Part shown: positions 1 through 6,623 of the stretch, piece by piece
How the letters are laid out: every line of letters begins with the position of its first letter
How positions within the stretch are numbered: the stretch's first letter is position 1
From: Candidatus Brocadiia bacterium
GTDB lineage: Bacteria > Planctomycetota > PUPC01 > DSUN01
Assembly (NCBI GenBank): GCA_016782825.1
Contig: JADHXT010000025.1
Coordinates: forward strand, 1-17,845
DNA: 17,845 nucleotides
Reading direction: 5' to 3'
Notes under the pieces: model-generated
Database searches by the model: none
The model's input: the letters and a program-made list of their open reading frames with translations, nothing else
What the model was told of the DNA's origin: nothing
Program-made: the position numbers and the translations under genes

Positions 1-39
1 TTCTTCGGCGTCGTGAGTTGGCGCTTCGAGAGGAAGTGA
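1..39 (+). CDS. Possible 3' end of an upstream gene
   Basis: The first reading frame is open from the window edge and ends at a TGA at 37-39, giving a 12-residue tail ending in WRFERK. It lies 39 bases before argC on the same strand, which would fit a gene upstream in an arginine or housekeeping operon. Twelve residues are too few to identify anything, and the frame may be open by chance. Confidence 0.2.
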   Translation, partial: FFGVVSWRFERK

Positions 40-78
40 CGGCCGCCGCGTCTGGCTCTGCAGAAGCAAAGGTGTGCC

Positions 79-1119
79 ATGGTTCGCGTCGGCATCATCG
101 GTTCCACGGGCTCGGTGGGCGAAGCGCTCATCCGCGTGCTGCTGGGGCATCCTGGAGCCGAGCTGGCCTTCCTCGGCTCCGACCACGCCGCCGGCGAGCC
201 GGTGGCCACCGTGCTCCCCGCGCTCCGCGGCCAAACCGACGCCGCGTGCCGCGCCCCAGACCTGGACGCCCTTGCCGCCGAGACCGACGTGGTGTTCCTC
301 GCCAAGAAAGGCCCCGACTCCATGGAGTGGGCGCCCAAGCTGGTGGACGCCGGCCTCAAGGTGATCGATTGCGGCGGCGAGTTTCGCTTCCGCGACGTGG
401 CCGTCTACGAGCAGTTCTACGGCGACACCCACACCTGCCCGGCCCTGCTGGCCGAGGCGGTGTATGGCCTGCCCGAGCTCTACCGCGAGGCCCTCGCCGG
501 CGCCCGCATCGTGGGCACGCCCGGCTGCTACCCCGCCAGCGCCATCCTGCCGCTCGTGCCGCTGCTGCGGGCCGGGCTTGTGGCGCCCGAGGCCATCGTG
601 GTCGACTCCTACTCCGGCCTCTCCGGCGCCGGCAAGCAATACAGCGCCAAGGGGCGCAACCTCTTCCTCGAATGCGATGCCAACTGCCGTGCCTACGCGC
701 CGCTCACCCATCGCCACGCGCCCGAGATCGAGCAGGAGCTGTCGCTCGCCGCAGGGCGCGACGCCAGCGTGCTCTTCGTGCCGCACCTGCTGCCGCTCGA
801 CCGCGGCATCCTCACCTGCATCTTCGCCACGCTCGCCAGGCCGGCGACGGCTGACGACGTGATGGCCGTCTGGCGCGAGGCCTACGCCGACGAGCCCTTC
901 ATCCGACTCGTGGACGACCTGGGCGACGTGGAGCTGCGGCACGTGCGTCGCACGAACTACTGCGACTTTGCCGCCGTCGTCGACCCGCGCACCCAGCGCG
1001 TCGTCATCTCCTCGGCGCTCGACAACGTTATCAAGGGCGCCGTCGGCTCCGCCGTGCAGTCCATGAACGTCCTGTGCGGCATCCCCGAGACCACGGGGCT
1101 GCTCCACCGCTGCGTGTGA
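79..1119 (+). CDS. argC: N-acetyl-gamma-glutamyl-phosphate reductase
   Basis: This cytoplasmic enzyme makes N-acetylglutamate semialdehyde by NADPH-dependent reduction of N-acetylglutamyl phosphate, the third step of arginine biosynthesis. The 346-residue length is typical of the family. The N-terminus has a Rossmann nucleotide-binding loop (GIIGSTGSVG, about residues 5-14). The hallmark VYGLPELYR is at about 128-136. The catalytic cysteine sits in GTPGCYPAS, Cys150. The conserved HRHAPEIEQEL block follows at about 211-221. The ATG at 79 has an AAGG just upstream and leaves the glycine loop at the expected distance. No promoter was found in the 78 bases before it, so it may be transcribed from an upstream gene. 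The FGE-like lipoprotein gene follows after 34 bases on the same strand. Identification is secure; the role of the neighbour in arginine synthesis is not suggested by its domain. Confidence 0.96.
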   Translation: MVRVGIIGSTGSVGEALIRVLLGHPGAELAFLGSDHAAGEPVATVLPALRGQTDAACRAPDLDALAAETDVVFLAKKGPDSMEWAPKLVDAGLKVIDCGGEFRFRDVAVYEQFYGDTHTCPALLAEAVYGLPELYREALAGARIVGTPGCYPASAILPLVPLLRAGLVAPEAIVVDSYSGLSGAGKQYSAKGRNLFLECDANCRAYAPLTHRHAPEIEQELSLAAGRDASVLFVPHLLPLDRGILTCIFATLARPATADDVMAVWREAYADEPFIRLVDDLGDVELRHVRRTNYCDFAAVVDPRTQRVVISSALDNVIKGAVGSAVQSMNVLCGIPETTGLLHRCV

Positions 1120-1153
1120 GCCTCCCCCTGGCTTCCCGCCGAGGGCACGAGAC

Positions 1154-2152
1154 ATGCGGCCACTCCGGTGCCACGCACTTTCCGCCTCGCTGATGCTCCT
1201 CGTTATGCTCGGATGCGCCCGGCAGGGCGGGTTCCCCACGGCCAGCCGCGACTGGCGCAACGCCCTGGGCATGGCCTTCGTGCGGGTGCCTGCCGGCGAG
1301 TTCATCATGGGCACGAGCGATGCGGACCTGGCGGCGGCACTCCAGCGCTACGAGAGAGAAGGCGCGCGCAAGGTGAAGCTCGCGCCCGAGCAGCCGGCCC
1401 ACCGCGTGCGCATCACGCAGCCGTTCCTCATGGGCAAGCACGAGGTGACGGTCGGCCAGTTCCGCCGCTTCGTGGAGGCCACCGGCCACAAGACCGACGC
1501 CGAGCGGGGCGGCGGCCCGCACGTCTACGACGCCGAGCGCAGCCAGGACTGGTTCAAGAAGCTCGGCGTAAGCTGGCGTGCCCCCGGCTTCCCGCAATCC
1601 GACCGCCATCCCGTGGTGTGCGTGAGTTGGAACGACGCGCAGGCATTCCTCAAGTGGCTCAACGCCATCGACGCCGCGAGGCCCGCCGGCTCCAGCTACC
1701 GCCTGCCCACCGAGGCCGAGTGGGAGTATGCCGCCCGAGGCCCCGAGCGGCGCGAGTTTGCCTGGGGCACGCCGTGGGCCACGCGGCGGGCCAACTTCGC
1801 CGACCGGCAGTCGGGCCTCATGTGGGCCGACGACGCCGACGATGGCCACGCCCGCACCGCGCCCGTGGGCGCCTACAGCCCGGCGGGCGACACCCCTCTG
1901 GGCATCGCGGACATGACGGGCAACGTGTGGGAGTGGTGCCTCGATACTTTCCGCGGCGACTTCTACGGCAAGAGCCCCACGGACGACCCTGCGTGCGCCG
2001 AGCCACGGCCCGAGCGCGTGGAGCGAGGCGGGAGCTGGGCCTTCACCCGCGACTACTGCCGCGCCGCCTTCCGCTTCCGCCTCAAGCCGGCCGAGAGCTA
2101 CGACACCCTCGGCTTCCGCGTCGTGCTGGCTCCGGTGCCAGGCAAAGAGTAG
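1154..2152 (+). CDS. FGE/SUMF1-fold lipoprotein, probably non-catalytic
   Basis: A 332-residue protein with a formylglycine-generating-enzyme (sulfatase-modifying factor) domain. The start MRPLRCHALS followed by a hydrophobic stretch to LGC (Cys21) looks like a lipoprotein signal, although the lipobox (VMLGC) is not ideal. The fold is shown in order by VRVPAGEFIMGT (44-55), HEVTVGQF (96-103), VSWNDAQAF (157-165), RLPTEAEWEYAARG (183-196), DMTGNVWEWC (253-262), RVERGGSW (288-295) and LGFRVV (319-324). True FGE uses two cysteines near the C-terminus. Here the first is replaced by Phe297 (WAFTRDYC) and only Cys302 remains, so sulfatase activation is unlikely. Such domains in PVC bacteria often serve in binding or scaffolding roles. 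It follows argC by 34 bases, with GAGG nine bases before the ATG, and converges on cca with a 27-base gap. The partner or substrate cannot be inferred from this context. Confidence 0.9.
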   Translation: MRPLRCHALSASLMLLVMLGCARQGGFPTASRDWRNALGMAFVRVPAGEFIMGTSDADLAAALQRYEREGARKVKLAPEQPAHRVRITQPFLMGKHEVTVGQFRRFVEATGHKTDAERGGGPHVYDAERSQDWFKKLGVSWRAPGFPQSDRHPVVCVSWNDAQAFLKWLNAIDAARPAGSSYRLPTEAEWEYAARGPERREFAWGTPWATRRANFADRQSGLMWADDADDGHARTAPVGAYSPAGDTPLGIADMTGNVWEWCLDTFRGDFYGKSPTDDPACAEPRPERVERGGSWAFTRDYCRAAFRFRLKPAESYDTLGFRVVLAPVPGKE

Positions 2153-2179
2153 CCACGCCGTCCCCTCACAACACAGCAC

Positions 2180-3517
2180 TCAGCGGCGCACGTCCCGGTT
2201 GCGGGGAAACTCGGCCCGGATGAGCGCGAGGGCCTGGTCGCGGTCGGCCACCTCGCCCTCGAGTTGGGCGTCTTCCACGCGAGTGAGCATCTGGCTGAAG
2301 AGGGGGCCGGGCAGGTAGCCGAGGTCGAGCAGGTCGTCGCCGGTGAGGAGGCGCGGCGGCCGGATGTCCTTCTCGCCGAGCGCCTCGAGCTTGCGGCGGC
2401 AGAAGTGGTAGTTGGTCAGGTCGCCGTGGCTGGCCGTGCAGTCCACGCGATGGAGCTCGAGGAAATCGGCGAAGTGGGGCTCGCGGAGGAAGCGCTTGAG
2501 CGTGCTCTCACGCATCTGGGCCACGGCCATGAACTTCATGTGGTTTGCCACGATGGAGGTGATGCGCTCGGCCTGGGCGGTGGAGAATCGCAGCCGTTCG
2601 CAGGCCGACTTGGCGATGTCGGCGCTCACCTTGTCGTGCGAGTTGAAGCGCACGCGGTCGCCTTCGGCCTGGCTGCGGGTGGGCGGCTTGCCCACGTCGT
2701 GGAGCAGGACGGCGAAGGCCAGCTCGGGCGACGGGTGGTCGCCGAGGGCGTCGAGGCACAGGCAGGTGTGGCGGAACACGTCGCCTTCGGGGTGGAACTC
2801 GGGGGGCTGGTCGCAGCCGCAGGTGGCTTCCACCTCGGGCAGGATATGGTGCAGGAGGCCCGTGGTGCGGAGCAGCTCGAGGGCCTGGCCTGGCGACGGG
2901 CCGGTGAGGATGCGGGCGAGTTCCTCGCGAACGCGTTCGCGGCTCACGCGCTGGATGTCGGCGGCGTGGGCCTCGATGGCGGCTTGCGTGGCGGGGTCGA
3001 GGGTGTAGCCGAAGCGGGCGGCGAAGCGGATGCCTCGCAGGAGGCGCAGGGCGTCTTCGGCGAAGCGCTGGTGGGGGTTGCCGATGGCTCGGATGACGCC
3101 GGCGGCGAGGTCGGCCTGGCCGTTCACGTAGTCCAGCACGTCGTCGGCGATGGGGCTGTAGAACAGGCCGTTGATCGTGAAGTCGCGGCGTTCGGCATCG
3201 GCCTTGGCGTCGGCAAACTCCACGTGCTCGGGGTGGCGGCCATCGGCGTAGCCGTCCTCGGTGCGGAAGGTGGCCACCTCGAACTGGTGGTCGCCCAGCA
3301 GGACGACCACCACGCCATAGCGGCTGCCGACGGCCACGGTGTGCTCGAACAGCTCCTGCACCTCGTCGGGCGTGGCGTCGGTGGCGATGTCGATGTCGTG
3401 CGGCTCCTCCTTGCGGAGCATGTCGCGCACGCATCCGCCGGCGAAGAGGGCCTGGTGGCCCGCTTCGCCGAGGCGTTCGACGATCTGCCGCGCCTTCCTG
3501 CGCAGCACGGCACTCAT
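2180..3517 (-). CDS. cca: CCA tRNA nucleotidyltransferase with HD domain
   Basis: A class II nucleotidyltransferase of the CCA-adding/poly(A) polymerase family, 445 residues, cytoplasmic, which builds or repairs the CCA end of tRNA. The catalytic head has GGCVRD (27-32) and the metal-binding DIDIATD (41-47). It is followed by ERRDFTING (109-117) and the neck block DALRLLRGIRFAARFGY (about 155-171). A C-terminal HD phosphohydrolase domain follows, with LLHDVGKPPT (His273-Asp274) and NSHDKVSADIA downstream. The ATG at 3517 has GGGAG six bases upstream. Only 15 bases separate it from the membrane-protein gene at 3533, so the two are probably transcribed together from the promoter at 4641-4668. 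A poly(A) polymerase or an A-adding-only role cannot be excluded by motifs alone; CCA-adding is the common assignment for HD-bearing bacterial members. Confidence 0.93.
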   Translation of the reverse strand: MSAVLRRKARQIVERLGEAGHQALFAGGCVRDMLRKEEPHDIDIATDATPDEVQELFEHTVAVGSRYGVVVVLLGDHQFEVATFRTEDGYADGRHPEHVEFADAKADAERRDFTINGLFYSPIADDVLDYVNGQADLAAGVIRAIGNPHQRFAEDALRLLRGIRFAARFGYTLDPATQAAIEAHAADIQRVSRERVREELARILTGPSPGQALELLRTTGLLHHILPEVEATCGCDQPPEFHPEGDVFRHTCLCLDALGDHPSPELAFAVLLHDVGKPPTRSQAEGDRVRFNSHDKVSADIAKSACERLRFSTAQAERITSIVANHMKFMAVAQMRESTLKRFLREPHFADFLELHRVDCTASHGDLTNYHFCRRKLEALGEKDIRPPRLLTGDDLLDLGYLPGPLFSQMLTRVEDAQLEGEVADRDQALALIRAEFPRNRDVRR

Positions 3518-3532
3518 GGCGTCTCCCAGGGT

Positions 3533-4603
3533 TCAGTGTCGCGGCGGGCGAGGCGACGGGGTGAAGTAGCGTCGAACGATGGCGCGATAGCTCCAGGGCA
3601 CGCGCTCGTGGGTCATGGCGGCCTCGACGGCGGGCCGGGCGTCCAGGAGGCGGCGCTCCAGGCTGGCCAGGGCGGCCGGCGCGGGGGCCGGGGACGTGGT
3701 GTGGACGAAGGGCGATGCGGCCGGCGATGGCCGTGGCGTATCCTCGGCAAGGGGGCCGATGGGCTGGAGCGCGCCGCCGGCCAGGTCGCGGCGCCAGTGG
3801 TCCACGCGGCGGAGTGCCTGGGCCAGGAGGTCGGCGTCGCGGTTCAGTTGCTTTCGCGCGGCGGGGTCGCTGGCGGCGTCGCGCGCGGCCTGGGTGTTGC
3901 GGAGGCGCGCGCGGAGGTCGGCCTGTGCCGTTGCGGCGGCATCGGGAGCCTGTTGCGCGGGCGCCGCGGCGGCTGCGGAGGCGGCTTGCTCGACGGCTTG
4001 GGCGGTGTGGTGGCGGCCGCGGCGGCGGGCGGCAGCGGCAAGGGCACGAAGGGCGTCGGCGGCAAGGTACGTGGCCTGGCGAGCCAGGACGAGGCGCTGG
4101 GCGCGTTCGGCACGGGCGGCCTGCCAGCCGAGGAGGTCGAAGGACGGCAGCAGCAGGGCCACCAGGAGCGCCAGCGCGAGCAGCGGCAGCACCCAGAGCC
4201 GCGCAGGGCGGCGGACGGCGAAGGCATCGGGGTGAACGGCCAGCACGTGGGATGCGTGGCGCTTGGCGTCGGCACGAAGGAGGCCGGCCAGGCGCTCGGC
4301 ACCGGCACACCAGGCGGCGGCGAGGCGCTCGTGCAGGTGGAGGAGGGCGTCGGCGGCAAAGGCCGCGGCACGGGGGGCGGGCCAGCGCCGCAGGCCGTCC
4401 GCTGCCGCGAGGAGCGCTCCGGCGGCCACGGGCACGAGGGCCAGCACAGCGGGATGGGCGCCGAAGGCGATGAGCCGCTGCCCGAGCACCAGGAGCACGG
4501 CCGCCGCGAGGCCCACGCCCAGCCACGCCACGCCGGCACGCAGCAGGGCCTCGATGCCCAGACGGCGGCGAACGGCTCGCACGACGGTTTCCACGGTGTC
4601 CAC
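3533..4603 (-). CDS. Alanine-rich membrane protein of unknown function
   Basis: I do not recognise a named family. The product is 356 residues from the GTG at 4603. Two membrane segments lie in the first 70 residues and a third (WVLPLLALALLVALLLP) near residue 140. A long charged, alanine-rich helical or coiled-coil region follows, then a proline-rich linker and a short C-terminal block (PWSYRAIVRRYF). That last block resembles the PxEYRxxVRxYF tail I associate with PVC-group membrane proteins of unknown role, some near MoxR/von Willebrand genes; this is a weak, remembered similarity. Start choice: the GTG at 4603 has GAGG eight bases upstream and gives a 5' leader of about 30 bases from the predicted promoter. 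The in-frame GTG at 4624 has AGGAG only one base away, too close to work well. It is followed after 15 bases by cca, a probable operon partner. Confidence 0.75.
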   Translation of the reverse strand: MDTVETVVRAVRRRLGIEALLRAGVAWLGVGLAAAVLLVLGQRLIAFGAHPAVLALVPVAAGALLAAADGLRRWPAPRAAAFAADALLHLHERLAAAWCAGAERLAGLLRADAKRHASHVLAVHPDAFAVRRPARLWVLPLLALALLVALLLPSFDLLGWQAARAERAQRLVLARQATYLAADALRALAAAARRRGRHHTAQAVEQAASAAAAAPAQQAPDAAATAQADLRARLRNTQAARDAASDPAARKQLNRDADLLAQALRRVDHWRRDLAGGALQPIGPLAEDTPRPSPAASPFVHTTSPAPAPAALASLERRLLDARPAVEAAMTHERVPWSYRAIVRRYFTPSPRPPRH

Positions 4604-4640
4604 GTCCTTGTCCTCGATCGGCACACTCCTGCCCCACTGG

Positions 4641-4668
4641 ATTATACCGCATGAGGCAGGGGGATCAA
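4641..4668 (-). promoter_or_regulatory. Sigma70-like promoter for membrane protein/cca unit
   Basis: On the minus strand TTGATC (4663-4668) is separated by 16 bases from a perfect TATAAT (4641-4646), in the 73-base gap between the kdsB stop and the start of the membrane-protein gene. Transcription would begin near 4634. An imperfect inverted repeat (arms 4653-4660 and 4628-4635, eight pairs with one G-U) flanks the -10 and could be an operator or a terminator-like stem for kdsB. This is visible sequence; activity is inferred. Confidence 0.65.
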
Positions 4669-4676
4669 TCGCCGGG

Positions 4677-5432
4677 CTATGCGGGATGGTTCGAGCGCCA
4701 TCGCTCGACGAAGGCGGCATACTCCTCGGGTGTGTCGATGCCGCGGGCCTGGTAGGAGGAGACGCCGACGATGATCTTGTAGCCGTGCTCGAGGGCGCGG
4801 AGCTGCTCGAGGCTCTCGTGCTGCTCGAGCGGCGAGCGGTCGAGGTTGGCGAAGGTGCAGAGGAAGTCGCGGCGGAAGCCGTAGATGCCCACGTGGGCCA
4901 GGAAGTTGATGCCCTCGGCGGCGGGCACTTCGGGGTATTGCTTCGAGGCGGGGATGGGAGCGCGGGAGAAGTAGAGGGCATAGCCGAAGGCGTCGAGCAC
5001 CACCTTCACGAGATGGGGGTTGCTCGCGCGGCCGATGTCGCGGAGAGGGCAAGCGAGGGTGGACATGTCGGCATTGGGGTGTCGCTGGAGGAGTTGGACC
5101 ACCAGGTCGATGGCCTCGGGCTCGATCTCGGGCTCGTCGCCCTGCACGTTCACCACGATGTCGGCGTTGCTGTGGCGTGCGGCCTCGGCCACGCGGTCGG
5201 TGCCGGAGCGATGGTCGGGCGAGGTCATGACGGCCTTGCCGCCGAAGGAGGCGACGGCCTCGACCACGCGCTCGTCGTCGGTGGCCACCAGCACGTCGTC
5301 CACGAGGGAGGCGAGGGTGGCCTGTTCGTAGACGTGCTGCACGAGGTACTTGCCCGTGTCGCGCAGCAGCGTCTTGCCCGGCAGGCGGACGGAGGCAAAG
5401 CGGGCGGGAATGACGACGAGCGACCTGGGCAT
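4677..5432 (-). CDS. kdsB: 3-deoxy-manno-octulosonate cytidylyltransferase
   Basis: This cytoplasmic enzyme activates Kdo with CTP to CMP-Kdo, the sugar donor for the inner core of lipopolysaccharide. The 251 residues fit the family. The N-terminal nucleotide-binding motif is VVIPARFASVRLPGK (6-20), SGTDR is at 76-80, and the metal/substrate motif VNVQGDEP is at 94-101. The block NFLAHVGIYGFRRDFL and the tail RGIDTPEEYAAF are also typical. The ATG at 5432 shares its A with the TGA stop of the upstream glycosyltransferase (TGATG), so the two are translationally coupled. The open frame continues upstream of 5432, but that extension is a shadow of the glycosyltransferase. It implies an LPS-bearing outer membrane. 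A promoter for the next gene begins right after its stop. Confidence 0.96.
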   Translation of the reverse strand: MPRSLVVIPARFASVRLPGKTLLRDTGKYLVQHVYEQATLASLVDDVLVATDDERVVEAVASFGGKAVMTSPDHRSGTDRVAEAARHSNADIVVNVQGDEPEIEPEAIDLVVQLLQRHPNADMSTLACPLRDIGRASNPHLVKVVLDAFGYALYFSRAPIPASKQYPEVPAAEGINFLAHVGIYGFRRDFLCTFANLDRSPLEQHESLEQLRALEHGYKIIVGVSSYQARGIDTPEEYAAFVERWRSNHPA

Positions 5433-6589
5433 CAAGCATTCTCCACGCGGTGGGTGCATTCGGAATAGAACTCGAGGAGGCGGCCGACGGACGCGCGCAC
5501 GGAAAAGCGCTCGCGCACCTGTTCGTAGGCCGCTTCGGCGATGCGGCGGGCGAGCGCGCGGTCGTCCATGAGGCGGAGAATCTTCTCGGCGAGGCCGGCC
5601 GCGTCGCCGGGCGGGGCCAGCAGGCCGGTCTTGCCGTCGTCCACGATGCTGTACACCGAGCCGATGCCACTGGCCACCACCGGCTTGCCGCAGGCCATGG
5701 CCTCGATGACGTTCAGGCTGAGGCCCTCGCGCAGGTCGGGGAACACGCACACGTCGAGCACGGCGAGCATGCGGCGGTAGTCGGCGAAGTCGTGCACCAG
5801 GGTGACGGCGGGCCGCAGCTCGAGCTGGGTGGCCAGGCGGCGGAGCCGCCGGCGGTCGGGGCCGTCGCCGGCCACGAGGAAGTGGGCCTCGTGCCCACCG
5901 TCGAGGATGTGGCGTGCGGCATGGAGAAACACCTCGGCGCCGCGCTCGCGCAGCAGGGGCCCCACCATGCCCACCACGGGCACGCGGTCGTGGCGCTCGG
6001 TGCCGCGGTAGGCCTCGTATTCGTCGAGCGCGATGCCGAAGGGCACGACGCCGATCACGGCCTTGGGGATGCGGCTCTGGTTCACGAGCTGCTCGCGCAG
6101 GCCCTCGCTGAGGACGAGCACCGAGCCACGGGACCAGTCGCCCCGCACGCGGTGGCGCCGGCGGGGTGCCAGGGTCATCACCGTGAGCACGTAGGGGCAG
6201 TCGAGGGCCCGCGAGAGCTGCCGCCCCCAGGCGGCGAGGGAGCGGCCGAAGACGTGGATGAGCTGGGGGCGGAAACCCGCCACGCTGGCGGCCACGCGAC
6301 GGGGCGCCCACAGCGGGCGGCCGCGCGAGTGCAGGGCCTCGGCCACCACCGGCTCGATGCCGATGCGGCGGAAGGCGTCCACCAGCGGGCCGCCGCCGCA
6401 CAGCAGCCCCACGTCCTTCCCGCGGCGGCGCAGCTCGCGCGCCAGGCGGAGCGCCCCGTGGCCAAAGCTGTCGTCGAGCACCTGACCTGTGACGAAGAGC
6501 ACCCGCTCGACGGCGCTGCCGTTGCCCGGGGCCGCGTGGGCGCGGGCGACGTCGGCCGAACGGCGGCTCTTGGGCGGGGCGTGGCTCAC
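5432..6589 (-). CDS. GT4-family glycosyltransferase
   Basis: A 385-residue retaining glycosyltransferase of the GT-B fold. The N-terminal domain begins after about 27 disordered residues with VLFVTGQVLDDSFGHGA. The C-terminal donor-binding domain starts near VPVVGMVGPLLRERGAE (203-219) and contains the GT4 EX7E motif (Glu288 and Glu296 in REGLSLNVIE), followed by AMACGKPVVASG. The start is a GTG at 6589 with AGAAGG seven bases upstream. The stop overlaps the kdsB start by one base, so an envelope-polysaccharide or LPS role is likely, but donor and acceptor cannot be read from the sequence. The gene lies 34 bases after the three-domain lipoprotein gene with no promoter seen between them, so it is probably co-transcribed with it. 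Confidence 0.9.
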   Translation of the reverse strand: MSHAPPKSRRSADVARAHAAPGNGSAVERVLFVTGQVLDDSFGHGALRLARELRRRGKDVGLLCGGGPLVDAFRRIGIEPVVAEALHSRGRPLWAPRRVAASVAGFRPQLIHVFGRSLAAWGRQLSRALDCPYVLTVMTLAPRRRHRVRGDWSRGSVLVLSEGLREQLVNQSRIPKAVIGVVPFGIALDEYEAYRGTERHDRVPVVGMVGPLLRERGAEVFLHAARHILDGGHEAHFLVAGDGPDRRRLRRLATQLELRPAVTLVHDFADYRRMLAVLDVCVFPDLREGLSLNVIEAMACGKPVVASGIGSVYSIVDDGKTGLLAPPGDAAGLAEKILRLMDDRALARRIAEAAYEQVRERFSVRASVGRLLEFYSECTHRVENA

Positions 6590-6623
6590 GGTGTGGCCTT
6601 CTGGGCTGCGGGGGGCCGTGCGG

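Noticed and set aside
2264..4654. A very long plus-strand open frame (about 796 codons) opposite cca and the membrane-protein gene
   Set aside because: Its translation is a glycine, valine and alanine-rich mirror of the minus-strand genes with no domain motifs. High GC keeps antisense frames open, and cca on the other strand is certain.
5433..6401. Upstream extension of the kdsB frame into the glycosyltransferase region
   Set aside because: The extension is arginine and proline-rich without motifs, the glycosyltransferase is clear in the overlapping frame, and kdsB proteins begin at the PRSLVVIPAR segment.
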